From contig NZ_JAAGPD010000047.1 in NCBI RefSeq assembly GCF_017104565.1, positions 26,983 through 90,982 on the forward strand: 64,000 nucleotides of DNA. Reading direction: 5' to 3'. The translations under genes were made by a program, and so were the position numbers. The notes under the pieces were generated by a model, which was given only the letters and a program-made list of their open reading frames with translations, did no database searches and was not told the DNA's origin. Shown here one piece after another: positions 1-9,044 of the stretch (positions are counted from its first letter, which is position 1; every line of letters starts with the position of its first letter). The stretch is from Paraburkholderia sp. Tr-20389. Its GTDB lineage: Bacteria > Pseudomonadota > Gammaproteobacteria > Burkholderiales > Burkholderiaceae.

Positions 1-208
1 GATCCTGCGCGCCGAGCGCGGCCGGGTTATCGCTCGCCTGCACGGCGACCGTGTGCATCTCGCCGTTCTCGACGAGGCGCAGACCGTGTGTGCGCAATGC
101 ATCGAGCGTCGCGCCGCGCGCCACCACGCTCACCTCGCAGCCCGCCTGCGCGAGCTTCACGCCCATCCATCCGCCGATCGCACCCGCGCCGTAAATGCAT
201 ACCTTCAT
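1..208 (-). CDS. 2-dehydropantoate 2-reductase family protein (PanE/ApbA-like), 3' part outside window
   Basis: Only the first 69 codons are present; the gene runs off the left edge. The ATG at 208 opens with a dinucleotide-binding fold, MKVCIYGAGAIGGWMG, with the GxGxxG loop typical of the ketopantoate reductase family, followed by the second strand (CEVSVVARG) that fits an NADP-binding Rossmann fold. Family members reduce ketopantoate to pantoate with NADPH, but many paralogues next to catabolic genes have other 2-keto-acid or unknown substrates. It lies 12 bases downstream of the class II aldolase gene on the same strand, so it is probably the third gene of that operon. The family call is firm; the substrate is open. 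Confidence 0.8.
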   Translation of the reverse strand, partial: MKVCIYGAGAIGGWMGVKLAQAGCEVSVVARGATLDALRTHGLRLVENGEMHTVAVQASDNPAALGAQD

Positions 209-220
209 CGTTGTTGTTCC

Positions 221-1003
221 TTAGTTCTTGTAGCTCGCGTCGATCGTATCGACCTTGCGCACCAGCGCATCGAAAACGTCCTGACCCGCACCGTAACGCG
301 TGTCGAATTGCAGCGCATCGCGCGAACACTGTGCGGCGATCGCTTCCGGCACGGGCCGCGCGCGTCCCATCGCGAACGTCGCGACCTGAATTTCGCAAGC
401 GCGGTTCAGCGTCCACAGAAACGCGAACGCTTGCGGCAGTGTCTTGCCCCACGCAAGCAGGCCGTGATTGCGCAATATCACCGCTTGCCGGTCGCCGATG
501 TGCGCCACGAGCCGCGGCCCTTCTTCGGCATGGATCGTGATGCCTTCGAAGTCGTGATACGCAATGCGTTCGTGCAACTGCGCGCTGTAGAAGTTGGTCT
601 GCTGCAGACCGTCTTCCGAACACGCGACGGCGACCCCCGCCGTCGTATGCGTGTGCATCACGCAATGCGCATCGGGGATGCCTTCGTGCAGCGCTGCGTG
701 CACCGTGAAGCCGGCGGGATTGACGGGATACGTCGAACCGTCGAGGATGCGCCCTTGCGCATCGATCTTCACCAGGTTGCGCGCGGTGACTTCACTGTAA
801 TGCAGGCCGAATGGATTGATCAGGAACTGCTTCGCTCCGCCCGTCACGCTTTCGGGTAAGCGCACCGTGATGTGGTTGTAGATCAGCTCGGTCCAGCCCA
901 GCATATCGAAGACGCGATAGCACGCGGCCAATTGAACGCGTGCCTGCCATTCGTCGGGATGCATCGTCGCCGTGTTCGGTTCGTCTCGCTCCATGATCTC
1001 CAT
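221..1003 (-). CDS. class II aldolase/adducin family protein
   Basis: 260 residues, the usual size for a single-domain class II aldolase. The start at 1003 (MEIMERDEP) has an AAGGAG ribosome site 7 bases upstream; the frame stays open further upstream without a better site. Metal-ligand histidines are visible in the MHTHTTAG segment and in RNHGLLAWG, as in L-fuculose-phosphate aldolase and ribulose-phosphate 4-epimerase relatives, which use Zn2+ or Mn2+ to cleave or decarboxylate sugar or keto-acid substrates. It sits between an aromatic aminotransferase and a PanE-like reductase, so a role in amino-acid-derived keto-acid metabolism is plausible but inferred. The substrate cannot be read from the sequence. 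Confidence 0.85.
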   Translation of the reverse strand: MEIMERDEPNTATMHPDEWQARVQLAACYRVFDMLGWTELIYNHITVRLPESVTGGAKQFLINPFGLHYSEVTARNLVKIDAQGRILDGSTYPVNPAGFTVHAALHEGIPDAHCVMHTHTTAGVAVACSEDGLQQTNFYSAQLHERIAYHDFEGITIHAEEGPRLVAHIGDRQAVILRNHGLLAWGKTLPQAFAFLWTLNRACEIQVATFAMGRARPVPEAIAAQCSRDALQFDTRYGAGQDVFDALVRKVDTIDASYKN

Positions 1004-1025
1004 GGTGTGTCTCCTTATCGGCGTC

Positions 1026-2234
1026 TTACGGACGCGCGCCGGGTCCGGCGACGGCGGCAATCGCCGACGCGACATACCCGACGTTGCCGCGATTCAAACC
1101 CGCGACGCACATGCGGCCCGAACGCAGCAGATAGATGCCGTGCTCGACGCGCAGCGTTTCGACCTGGTCGGCAGACAAGCCCGTGTAGGTGAACATGCCG
1201 ACCTGCGCGATATAACGCGCGCGCATCACTTCATCGACGCGTCCCGCGAGGCCTTCGTGAATCGCATGACGCATTTCATGAATGCGTTCGCGCATCACGC
1301 GCAGTTCGTCGTCCCACGACGCGCGCAGCTTCGCATCGCCGAGCACGCCGGCAACGAGCCGCGCGCCGTGCATCGGCGGGTTGCTGTAGTTCGCGCGGAT
1401 CGTGAACGTGAGCTGGCCCAGCACGCGCTGCGCTTCCGCGGCGTCCTTGCACACGACGCTCAACGCGCCGCAGCGCTCGCCGTACAGCGAGAAGTTCTTC
1501 GAGAACGAGTTCGCGACGATCATCGGCACGTCGGCATCGGCCAGCATGCGCACGCATGCGGCATCTTCTTCGAGGCCGTCGCCGAAGCCCTGATACGCCA
1601 TGTCGACGAAGGCGATCAGCTTGCGACGCTGCAGCACGGGCACGAGTTCGCGCCACTGCTCCTTCGTCAGATCGACGCCCGTCGGGTTATGGCAGCACGC
1701 ATGCAACAGCACGATACTGCGCTCGGGCAACGCGTCGATCGTGTCGCGCATCGCGTCGAAGCGCAGGCCGCCCGTTGCATCGTCGTAGTACGGATACGTG
1801 TTGACCGTATGGCCCGCCGCTTCGAACACGACGCGGTGATTCTCCCAGCTCGGGTCGGAGAGCCACACCTGCGAGCCCGCGAAGTGGCGCTTCAGGAAGT
1901 CCGCGCCGACCTTCAGCGCGCCCGAACCGCCCACCGTCTGCACGGTCGCGATGCGGCCCGCGGCGCGTGCTGCGCTCTCCGTGCCGAACACGAGCGCCTG
2001 TGCGGCGTCGCGATAGGCGGGCAGGCCCGACATCGGCAGATACGAGCGCGGCGTGCCCTGCGCGACGACCGCGGCCTCGGCTTCGCGCACCGACGACATC
2101 ACGGGCAGTGTGCCGTTTTCGTCGAAGTAGATGCCGATGCTCAGATTGACCTTGTTCGTGCGCGGATCGCGCTGGAAGTCTTCGTTGAGGCTCAGGATCG
2201 GGTCGCCGGGATAGGCAGGAATGTGTTCGAACAT
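1026..2234 (-). CDS. tyrB: aromatic amino acid aminotransferase (class I, PLP-dependent)
   Basis: 402 residues, close to E. coli AspC/TyrB (~397). The start at 2234 (MFEHIPAYPGDP) matches the conserved N-terminus of this family. The PLP lysine is in NSFSKNFSLYGER (K246), and the cofactor-binding CHNPTG motif lies at 181-186. These enzymes transfer the amino group of aromatic amino acids or aspartate to 2-oxoglutarate in the cytoplasm. It is the first gene of a leftward operon with a class II aldolase and a PanE-like reductase, and faces a divergent LysR gene across 164 bases. Aspartate versus aromatic preference cannot be decided here; tyrB is the best name. Confidence 0.88.
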   Translation of the reverse strand: MFEHIPAYPGDPILSLNEDFQRDPRTNKVNLSIGIYFDENGTLPVMSSVREAEAAVVAQGTPRSYLPMSGLPAYRDAAQALVFGTESAARAAGRIATVQTVGGSGALKVGADFLKRHFAGSQVWLSDPSWENHRVVFEAAGHTVNTYPYYDDATGGLRFDAMRDTIDALPERSIVLLHACCHNPTGVDLTKEQWRELVPVLQRRKLIAFVDMAYQGFGDGLEEDAACVRMLADADVPMIVANSFSKNFSLYGERCGALSVVCKDAAEAQRVLGQLTFTIRANYSNPPMHGARLVAGVLGDAKLRASWDDELRVMRERIHEMRHAIHEGLAGRVDEVMRARYIAQVGMFTYTGLSADQVETLRVEHGIYLLRSGRMCVAGLNRGNVGYVASAIAAVAGPGARP

Positions 2235-2350
2235 GGTTGTGTCTCTGTCTGTGTGTGCTGGATGTTTCTCTGCGAGAGGTCGTGAGGCCATCTTGCGAGA
2301 CCATGACTCGCGGCGTGCGCATCAGTGTGTCGAAAAGCGCGCGTTGTCAC

Positions 2351-2372
2351 AATCAATCGATTTTGATTGATT
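2351..2372. promoter_or_regulatory. 22-bp inverted repeat, candidate LysR-type operator between tyrB and the LysR gene
   Basis: A perfect dyad with arms AATCAATC (2351-2358) and GATTGATT (2365-2372) around a 6-base spacer. It lies 27 bases before the LysR start and 117 bases before tyrB. It contains the T-N11-A type interrupted dyad expected of LysR regulators. Binding is inferred from symmetry and position. Confidence 0.55.
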
Positions 2373-2398
2373 CGTAAGTTTCGCTTTAGAATCCGCCG

Positions 2399-3334
2399 AT
2401 GGCCCTCACACGCATCACCATACGCCAATTCGAGGCGTTTCTCGCGATCGTCGACCAGAACGGCATTGCCGCGGCTGCGGAACGGCTCGGGCTGACTTCG
2501 TCCGCCGTGAGTCAACTGCTGGCCGAACTCGAGCGCGAACTGGGCTTTCGTCTGTTCGATCGAACGACGCGGCGTGTGAGTCTTTCCACGGCAGGCCGCG
2601 ATTTTCTCCCGTCCGCGGAATCCGTGCTGCGTCACCTGCGCGCGGCCGAGCAGACGGCAAGCGACATCCGCAATCGCGCAGCGGGCATCGTGCGGGTGGG
2701 CGCGCCGCTCGTGCTCGCGAGCACGGCGATTCCGTATGCGATCGCGGGCTATGCGCAGGAGAAGCCGAAGGTGGTGGTGCGCGTCGTCGATACGGATGTC
2801 GAGCAACTCGTGGAGCGCGTGGCGAGCGGCGACGTCGATCTCGCCGTCGGTCCCGATCGCGCGACGGGCGACCGCGTCCAGCGCACAGCGATCTTCCGGA
2901 GCCCGTGGGTGCTGTGGTGCGCGGAACAGCATCCGCTGGCCCGCCGGCGGCGCTTGCGCTGGCAGGATCTGCGCGGCACGCCCATCATCGCGACGGGCCG
3001 CGATCACGAAGCGAGCGTCGCGCAGATGCTGGCCGACCAGCCGTCGGATGCACGCATTGCGCCCGTCGAAGTCGTCGACAACGTGACGACGGCATTCGGA
3101 CTCGCCGCGCAGGGACTTGCCGTCACGCTGGCGCCCGCGTATGTGAAGCCGCTCGCGCAGACGTTCGGGCTCGCGATGCGGCGCGTGGTCGAGCCGGAGA
3201 CGATCCGCGAGGTGTGCATCTATCGTCCCGTCGACCGTTCACTGTCGCCGCCCGCCGATGGCTTCGCGGAATATCTCGGCGTCAGCCTCAAAGCATGGGA
3301 TCGCGAGACGCAAGGCGCCTCGGGCGGGAAATGA
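2399..3334 (+). CDS. LysR-family transcriptional regulator
   Basis: 311 residues with the standard LysR layout: an N-terminal winged helix-turn-helix (about residues 5-62, including AAAERLGLTSSAVSQLLAELE) and a C-terminal periplasmic-binding-like effector domain. The ATG at 2399 begins MALTRITIRQFEAFLAI, a typical LysR start. It is divergent from tyrB and probably controls that operon and itself through the dyad at 2351-2372. A strong hairpin terminator follows its stop at once. The effector is unknown; an aromatic or keto acid would fit the context. Confidence 0.9.
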   Translation: MALTRITIRQFEAFLAIVDQNGIAAAAERLGLTSSAVSQLLAELERELGFRLFDRTTRRVSLSTAGRDFLPSAESVLRHLRAAEQTASDIRNRAAGIVRVGAPLVLASTAIPYAIAGYAQEKPKVVVRVVDTDVEQLVERVASGDVDLAVGPDRATGDRVQRTAIFRSPWVLWCAEQHPLARRRRLRWQDLRGTPIIATGRDHEASVAQMLADQPSDARIAPVEVVDNVTTAFGLAAQGLAVTLAPAYVKPLAQTFGLAMRRVVEPETIREVCIYRPVDRSLSPPADGFAEYLGVSLKAWDRETQGASGGK

Positions 3335-3335
3335 A

Positions 3336-3370
3336 AAAAGCGCTGCGCCTGGTGAGGGCACAGCGCTTTT
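3336..3370 (+). terminator. intrinsic terminator after the LysR gene
   Basis: Perfect 10-bp stem: left arm AAAAGCGCTG (3336-3345), 15-base loop, right arm CAGCGCTTTT (3361-3370), ending in a T-run. It begins 2 bases after the LysR stop and 30 bases before the convergent transporter gene ends, so it may work in both directions. Confidence 0.85.
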
Positions 3371-3399
3371 CGTTTGAACAAGTGGCCGCGTGAGCGTGG

Positions 3400-4488
3400 T
3401 CAGGCAATACTGCGGCGATTCACACCGGCGGCCTGCTTCACGAGCCGCACGATACGTGCGGTACGCCGCGCATGCACCGTCGCCTGAATCGCCGCTTGCG
3501 CCACCTCTTGTGCCCCGGCTTGCGGCACATCGACCTTCGGCAACAACCGCCCGCCGATCCATGCCCGTACCGTCTTCCACGCGATCAGGCCGATCACGAC
3601 ATTCGCTGCAATGAACAACGCGACAGCAAGCCATTCAATCTCGCCTGCTGCACCGCGCTCGACCATCCGCATCGCGAGCGTCGGCAGTGCAGCGGCGCCG
3701 AACGTGAACGCCCAGTAAGACGGCGCGAACGGCTGACGGCGAATCCACGGCAGCAGGCGCATCATCAGCAGCGCCTGATAGATGCCGTAGCCGAGCAGCG
3801 CAAACGCGAACAGGTCCGGCGCGCCGTGCGTCACGCTCATATAGGCGACGCCGCCCACCACGGGCGGAGCGATCTGAATGCCGAGCAGCGGACGTTGCGC
3901 TTCCGGCAGTGGGCTATGCACGGCGGCCCGATGCAGGATCACCGATTCGATCGCGAGCCATGACAGCATCCCGGCGCCGAAAAACAGCATCCCCACCTGC
4001 GGCCAGCCGAACGATGCCGCCGCTGTCGCCGCGACGAAGCTCGGTGCGACGGCGGGCAGGTAGATTGCGGGCGTCGTCAGTTCCGGGTTGCGGCCACCTT
4101 GCCAGAAACGCCCTTGCAGATGCATGCCGAGCGCGAGCTGCGCCACCGCAGCGATGGCGAACACCACGAGCGCTGCCGTATGCGAATAGTTGAGCAGCGC
4201 GTTGGCCGCGAGCAGGCTCGACACCGGCCCGAGCGCCACGAACGACGATTGCAGCGGATGCTGCCATTCCGCTCGGGCTTGCGAGCGCTGTACGTACCAC
4301 TTGCGCGCATAGGCCGCGAGCACGATGACCCACACGGCGAGCGCCGCGAACGTCAGCGTATCGACGACACCAGCAGGCACATGCCAGATGCGCGCCGCGA
4401 CGCGCCAGGCGTTCGCGAGCGCCAGTGAACCAACGGCAATACCGAAGAATGAAGCAGGCATCACCGGATCGTTTGTCTTCGCTTGCAT
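3400..4488 (-). CDS. TDT/SLAC1-TehA family membrane transporter
   Basis: 362 residues, almost entirely hydrophobic segments, consistent with the 10-helix TehA/SLAC1 fold. Start chosen at 4488 (MQAKTNDPVMPASFFGIAVG) because a GGGAG site lies just upstream and PASFFGIAVG is the usual opening of the first helix. TehA relatives are anion channels or C4-dicarboxylate/tellurite-resistance transporters of the inner membrane. The C-terminal ~45 residues are a cytoplasmic Ala/Arg-rich tail. Its neighbours do not reveal a substrate. Confidence 0.85.
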   Translation of the reverse strand: MQAKTNDPVMPASFFGIAVGSLALANAWRVAARIWHVPAGVVDTLTFAALAVWVIVLAAYARKWYVQRSQARAEWQHPLQSSFVALGPVSSLLAANALLNYSHTAALVVFAIAAVAQLALGMHLQGRFWQGGRNPELTTPAIYLPAVAPSFVAATAAASFGWPQVGMLFFGAGMLSWLAIESVILHRAAVHSPLPEAQRPLLGIQIAPPVVGGVAYMSVTHGAPDLFAFALLGYGIYQALLMMRLLPWIRRQPFAPSYWAFTFGAAALPTLAMRMVERGAAGEIEWLAVALFIAANVVIGLIAWKTVRAWIGGRLLPKVDVPQAGAQEVAQAAIQATVHARRTARIVRLVKQAAGVNRRSIA

Positions 4489-4681
4489 GTCAATCTCCCG
4501 TGTTGCGCGCCGCGGACCGTGCTGCATGCGATGCGCCGATGGAGCGAACTTTACGGGCGATACCCGTGCACGCGAATGCCGCAAAGGCTCGACACGATGC
4601 TCGATCGGATCATTGCGGCCACCGGATGGAACAGCACGTCTCGATGAGCCGATCGAGCAGAAATTCGAGCCGCGCGAGCAT

Positions 4682-4945
4682 TTGCGGCGGACGGAAACGC
4701 TCGACGAAGCGGCCGCCGTGCGCGCATTCGCGCATGACTACGGGATCCACTACCCGCTCTATCTCGCGGGCATGGGCGGAATCGCGACGATGCTTCGCGA
4801 AGGCGATACGCGCGGCGCGGTGCCGTTCACCGTGGTCTACGACGGCAACGGACGCAAGGTCGGTTCGATTACAGGCCTCGCGAGTCCTTCACAACTCGAA
4901 GCGCTGCTCGCGGTGGCGATTGCTGCGACTTCCGTCGAGCATTGA
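4682..4945 (+). pseudogene. remnant of a TlpA/thioredoxin-like protein (C-terminal part only)
   Basis: The frame ending at 4945 encodes DYGIHYPLYLAG followed by GAVPFTVVYDGNGRKVGSITG and a closing helix, the second half of a TlpA/redoxin fold including the cis-Pro strand (VPFTVV). No CxxC active site and no export signal are found upstream in any frame, and no ribosome site precedes the segment. The stretch 4489-4681 between this fragment and the transporter start shows nothing else convincing. I read it as a 5'-truncated, probably dead gene between two leftward genes. Confidence 0.6.
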
Positions 4946-4958
4946 ACGCGCGTGTCGC

Positions 4959-5954
4959 TTAGCGCATGTCGTCGCCTGTCTGCGGCGTGCAGTCGAGCGA
5001 GGTCGATTGCAGCTTCGCGCGCACGCGCGACATCGTCTCAGGCGAATCGACGAGCACGGCGTCCATACGAAGACACGCGGCCTCGCGATAGGTGGCTTCA
5101 TCGTTGACCGCGAACGCGATCAGCCAGGTATCCGCGGCGCGGCGAAAGCACTGCACGGACGCCGGCGTCCACGTCCGCGCCGTGAAGGTGGAGCGGCCTT
5201 CGCCAAGCGTGAAGCGCTCGATCAGTTCCACCTTGCGGCCCAGTTCGAACCCGGCGCGCGTGCCGGCGCGAGGGGCATCGCATTGCCCCGTCAGCGCGAC
5301 GCCGAAAAGCCGCTGACGCGTCGCATCGCGCGACTCGAACACACGCGCCTGCGGATACCGTGCGAACGCGCTCTGATAATCGGCTTCCGTCGAATAGATC
5401 GTGACGCGCGGCCATGCGTTCAGCGCATCGAGCACGCGTGCGACCGCATCCGCCTGCGGCGCGGCAGGCAACGCCTTCATGTCGAGCACGACGGGCAGGT
5501 TGCGCGGAATGAGCCGCAGCGCGTCTTCGAGTGTCGGGATGCCGACCGGCTTTGCTCGATACGGTTTGACGCCCGGCGCTTGCGGCGCTTCGAACTGCCA
5601 GCCCGCGTTGACACGCGCCAGTTCGGCAGCGGTGCGGTCAGCGACGGGGCCGCTCGCATCGGTCAACGCGGACAGGTCCTTCGGACGATACAGCACGGGC
5701 ACGCCGTCCCGGCTCAACTGAACGGTGAGCCAGATGACGTCGGCGCGGTGCGCGAGCGCGCCTTCGATCGCGGGCAAGGTGTTCTCGGGATAGTCGGCCG
5801 TCCCCCCGCGATGGGCGATCAGCGCGGGCAGCGTTGCGCCGCTGCTCGCGTGGGTCGGCGCCACGGCGGGAGAAGTCGTACAGGCGGGAAGCCCCGCAAG
5901 AAGCGATACCGCAACAACCAATACAGATGTCCGCATCCCGTGCATGAGTGTCAT
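4959..5954 (-). CDS. glycerophosphodiester phosphodiesterase-like lipoprotein
   Basis: About 331 residues. The N-terminus is a lipoprotein-type signal (RTSVLVVAVSLLAGLPAC). The mature part opens with LIAHRGGTADYPENTLPAIE, the HRG and ENT motifs of the GDPD TIM barrel that hydrolyses glycerophosphodiesters. The usual acidic metal ligand after HRG..ENT is altered (DVIWLTVQLSRDGVPVLYRP, where typical enzymes have E-D-V and HD), so activity may differ or be lost. Three ATGs (5954, 5945, 5936) are possible starts and none has a clear ribosome site; the furthest upstream is given. Confidence 0.75.
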   Translation of the reverse strand: MTLMHGMRTSVLVVAVSLLAGLPACTTSPAVAPTHASSGATLPALIAHRGGTADYPENTLPAIEGALAHRADVIWLTVQLSRDGVPVLYRPKDLSALTDASGPVADRTAAELARVNAGWQFEAPQAPGVKPYRAKPVGIPTLEDALRLIPRNLPVVLDMKALPAAPQADAVARVLDALNAWPRVTIYSTEADYQSAFARYPQARVFESRDATRQRLFGVALTGQCDAPRAGTRAGFELGRKVELIERFTLGEGRSTFTARTWTPASVQCFRRAADTWLIAFAVNDEATYREAACLRMDAVLVDSPETMSRVRAKLQSTSLDCTPQTGDDMR

Positions 5955-6096
5955 GGCGTGAAGGTTTGCGCCGCGCGTGCGTGGGCGGCATGGCAGTGCG
6001 TCATGGTAGACGCGCCCGCTGCCCTGCGCGCAGGATGCGCAAGCGTCGATGACACTCGTCAATGTACGGGGCAGATCGATGCGCGGCGACGATGCA

Positions 6097-6513
6097 TCAC
6101 GCGGGATCGCGCGAGGCCGCCATCTGCACGAGGACTTTCGCTTTCGCGAGCGGCTCGACGAGCGTCGCGTCCAGCCCATAGCCTTCGACCAGCGCGCCCG
6201 TCACGTCGTCGATCGCCAGCCATGTGACGCGCGCGTCGTCTTCCCACACGAGCGCCTTCAGCGGCAGCAGCAGCCCGGCGCATGCATTCGCGTGCATGAC
6301 GGGCGTGCCACCCTTCGGATTGCCGAATACGATCAGGCGCGTCGGCCGCAGCGTCATGCCGACCTGCGCGGCGGCGTCGGCCTGGTCGATATCGACGAAG
6401 ATCGTCATGCCCTTGTCGGCGAGCAGGCCGCGCAGCCGCGCGACCGTGATCGAAAAGCCATGCTCGCTTCTGAACGTCGCAACCGACGCGGGAAATTGTG
6501 CAGCGACAGTCAT
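6097..6513 (-). CDS. DUF302 domain protein
   Basis: 138 residues. The middle contains the DUF302 core, FVDIDQADAAAQVGM...LRPTRLIVFGNPKGGTPVM, typical of this small alpha/beta family often found with redox or metal-stress genes. No signal peptide, so it is probably cytoplasmic. The start at 6513 has GGAG 8 bases upstream. The biochemical role of the family is not established and the neighbours give no firm hint. Confidence 0.85.
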   Translation of the reverse strand: MTVAAQFPASVATFRSEHGFSITVARLRGLLADKGMTIFVDIDQADAAAQVGMTLRPTRLIVFGNPKGGTPVMHANACAGLLLPLKALVWEDDARVTWLAIDDVTGALVEGYGLDATLVEPLAKAKVLVQMAASRDPA

Positions 6514-6549
6514 CGCGGAACTCCGGTGAGGGCATTCACCGCAGTGTAG

Positions 6550-7038
6550 TCATTGCGTCGCAACAACAGAAGCGGACGCTTGCGCGGCGAGTGCCCGGAA
6601 GTTCTCCGGCGTCGCGAAGGCGAGGTACTGCGCCTGCATCTCGGGCGTCAGCACTTCGATCAGCGTGCTGTTTTCGACCCACAGCTCGATCACGTCGAAG
6701 AAGTTGTTGCCGCGCGTGCAGCGCACGGCTCGCCAGCCTTCGCGCTCGCCGATCGCGATCACCTGCTCCGCCGACAGCGGCGACGCAACAGCCATATGGA
6801 AGCCGCTGTATTGCGCGCGCGAGCCCGTCATCGATGCGAGCGGCTCGCGTGTGTCGCCGGGCGTGAGCGTCATGTTGCTCGGATAGGTCTCGATGATCGT
6901 GCCGCGATCGTCGCCGGCGACGGCCATCCATGCGCCTTCGAAAGGCGAAAACGGCGCGGCGAAACCGCCCCACACTTCGGCAAGGGTGCGCGCGACGCGC
7001 TCGGGGTTTTGCGTGGGAATGGACGCATGAAAAATCAT
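6550..7038 (-). CDS. conserved-looking protein of unknown function
   Basis: 162 residues starting at 7038 (MIFHASIPTQNPERVARTLAEVWGG), with GGAG about 8 bases upstream. It has no signal peptide or membrane segment. The sequence alternates strands and helices (GAWMAVAGDDRGTIIETYP, HMAVASPLSAEQVIAIGEREGW, FDVIELWVEN), which suggests a compact alpha/beta fold, possibly of the vicinal oxygen chelate kind, but I cannot assign it to a named family. It is 36 bases upstream of the DUF302 gene on the same strand, so the two may be cotranscribed. Confidence 0.7.
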   Translation of the reverse strand: MIFHASIPTQNPERVARTLAEVWGGFAAPFSPFEGAWMAVAGDDRGTIIETYPSNMTLTPGDTREPLASMTGSRAQYSGFHMAVASPLSAEQVIAIGEREGWRAVRCTRGNNFFDVIELWVENSTLIEVLTPEMQAQYLAFATPENFRALAAQASASVVATQ

Positions 7039-7386
7039 CGAAACTCTCCAGGTGACGCGGTGAACGACGCTCGGGCGCGGTGACGGGTTCGGCGCTCGCG
7101 TGCCGCGCGTTCTGTTTGTTCTCGTGGTTCTTATCGACGCGCGCGGCATGGGCAAAGCCGAGGGTTGCTGCATGCGCCAGGTATGCAGCGGGCAGTACGG
7201 TGAGTAGTAGAACGGGATCGTTTCGCCGCGTTTGAAAACGCGGCAACGGTATGAGCAAAGCGCCGCGTGAGCACGCAGCATCGATCGTCATGCTAGAAGC
7301 GCAAGACAGCGCCACCAATCGGGAGTTTTACCAACAGCTTTCGTTTCGTCCGACGAGTCGCTTCTTCGCAAGCTCGCGGCAAGCCG
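7039..7386. other. intergenic region with no recognised gene
   Basis: About 350 bases between the unknown protein start and the terminator of the aldehyde dehydrogenase gene. No frame here has a ribosome site with recognisable protein sequence. The right part (7230-7390) is noticeably less GC-rich and may hold the promoter of the leftward genes. Confidence 0.4.
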
Positions 7387-7417
7387 AAAAAAAACCGCCC
7401 GCCATGGCGGCGGGCGG
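7387..7417 (-). terminator. intrinsic terminator after the gabD-like gene
   Basis: Read on the minus strand: a 9-bp GC stem (arms 7409-7417 and 7395-7403, loop of 5) followed by eight T residues (complement of 7387-7394). It lies 35 bases after the aldehyde dehydrogenase stop. Confidence 0.9.
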
Positions 7418-7451
7418 CGTGTCTACTAATTACGCAGACGTGCAGCGAGCG

Positions 7452-8900
7452 TTAAACGGCCATCACGGTAACGGCCTTCGTCACGAGATACGCTTCCATC
7501 GCTTCCGGTCCACCTTCCGAGCCGTAGCCCGAATCCTTCACGCCGCCGAACGGCATTTCCGGCGTCGGCGTAGCGGGCTGGTTGATCCACAGCATGCCGA
7601 CTTCGAGGTTCTGCGACAGCAGGTGCACGTTGCGGAACGACTTCGTGAATGCATAGCCAGCGAGGCCGAACGGCAGACGGTTCGCTTCGGCGATGGCGTC
7701 CTCGATCTTGTCGAAGCCGCGAATCGCGGCAATCGGGCCAAACGGCTCGTTGTTGAACACGTCGGCTTCGAGCGGCACGTCCGTCAGCACGGTCGGCGCG
7801 AAGAAGTTGCCTTCCGAGCCGATGCGCTCGCCGCCTGTCGCGACCTTCGCGCCCGTCGAGCGCGCGTTGTCGATGATGCTGGCCATCGCCGTCAGACGGC
7901 GCGCGTTCGCGAGCGGTCCGAGCTGCGTGCCTTCGGCGAGGCCGTCGCCGACCTTCAGGCCTTCGGCGTGCTTGACGAGGGCCGCGGCGAATTCTTCGCG
8001 GATGCTGTTGTGCACGAGGAAGCGCGTCGGCGAGATGCACACCTGGCCTGCGTTGCGGAACTTCGCGCCGCCCGCTGCCTTGACGGCGAGCGCGACGTCG
8101 GCGTCTTCCGCGACGATCACGGGCGCGTGGCCGCCGAGTTCCATCGTGGCGCGCTTCATGTGCGAACCGGCCAGCGCGGCGAGCTGCTTGCCGACGGGCG
8201 TCGAACCCGTGAACGTGACCTTGCGGATCACGGGATGCGGAATCAGATAGCTCGAAATTTCAGCGGGGTCGCCGAACACGAGGCCGACGGTGCCACCGGG
8301 CACGCCCGCGTCGACGAACGCCTGCAGCAGTTGTGCGGGCGATGCGGGCGTCTCTTCCGGCGCCTTGACCAGGAAGGAACAGCCGCTTGCGAGCGCGGCG
8401 CTCAGCTTGCGGACCACCTGGTTCACCGGGAAATTCCACGGCGTGAACGCGGCGACGGGGCCGATCGGCTCCTTGATGACGAGCGATTGTGCATTCAGAT
8501 TGCGCGACGGCACGACGCGGCCATACACGCGACGGCCTTCGTCGGCGAACCATTCGATGATGTCCGCCGCCGACAGCACCTCGATGCGCGCTTCGGCAAA
8601 CGGCTTGCCCTGCTCCTGCGTCATCAGGCGCGCGATGTGATCGGCGCGCTCGCGCACGAAGCCGGCGGCCTTGCGCATCGTCGTCGCGCGCTCGTTGGCG
8701 GGCACCTTGCGCCACGCTTCGAAACCCTTCTGCGCGGCTTCCAGCGCGCGGTCCAGATCGGCCTTGCCCGCGTGCGCGACCTTGCCGATCGGCTTGCCCG
8801 TCGCGGGATTGACGACGTCGAGCGTCTTGCCGCTGGCGGCGTCGCACCACTCGTTGTTGATCAACAGACGGGTATCGCTGTAGCTGCTGGAGGTGACCAT
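7452..8900 (-). CDS. gabD: NAD(P)-dependent succinate-semialdehyde dehydrogenase (GabD-type)
   Basis: 482 residues, the same length as E. coli GabD. Catalytic residues are in place: ELGGHAP (general base E254) and GQVCIS (nucleophile C288), with the cofactor-binding FTGSTPVGK loop and the C-terminal PFGG motif. It oxidises succinate semialdehyde to succinate; close relatives act on alpha-ketoglutarate semialdehyde or glutarate semialdehyde and cannot be separated by eye. The start at 8900 has AGGAA upstream. No aminotransferase or permease of GABA metabolism is adjacent, and a strong terminator ends it, so it is a single-gene unit. Confidence 0.85.
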   Translation of the reverse strand: MVTSSSYSDTRLLINNEWCDAASGKTLDVVNPATGKPIGKVAHAGKADLDRALEAAQKGFEAWRKVPANERATTMRKAAGFVRERADHIARLMTQEQGKPFAEARIEVLSAADIIEWFADEGRRVYGRVVPSRNLNAQSLVIKEPIGPVAAFTPWNFPVNQVVRKLSAALASGCSFLVKAPEETPASPAQLLQAFVDAGVPGGTVGLVFGDPAEISSYLIPHPVIRKVTFTGSTPVGKQLAALAGSHMKRATMELGGHAPVIVAEDADVALAVKAAGGAKFRNAGQVCISPTRFLVHNSIREEFAAALVKHAEGLKVGDGLAEGTQLGPLANARRLTAMASIIDNARSTGAKVATGGERIGSEGNFFAPTVLTDVPLEADVFNNEPFGPIAAIRGFDKIEDAIAEANRLPFGLAGYAFTKSFRNVHLLSQNLEVGMLWINQPATPTPEMPFGGVKDSGYGSEGGPEAMEAYLVTKAVTVMAV

Positions 8901-9044
8901 GCTGATTTCCTGTGTTCCGGATTGGGAAGACGCCGGGAAACGGGCGGGATCACCGCGCGCGCCCCGGCAAGGAGATGCTGAGAGCGTCGATGTTAACTGA
9001 TTGCTGGAATTCTCACCTGGTAATGGGAATTTTCTTACTTTGAT

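Noticed and set aside
4425-6227. 600-codon plus-strand frame over the GDPD-like gene
   Set aside because: Antisense to the lipoprotein gene with its HRG and ENT motifs; no ribosome site or domain.
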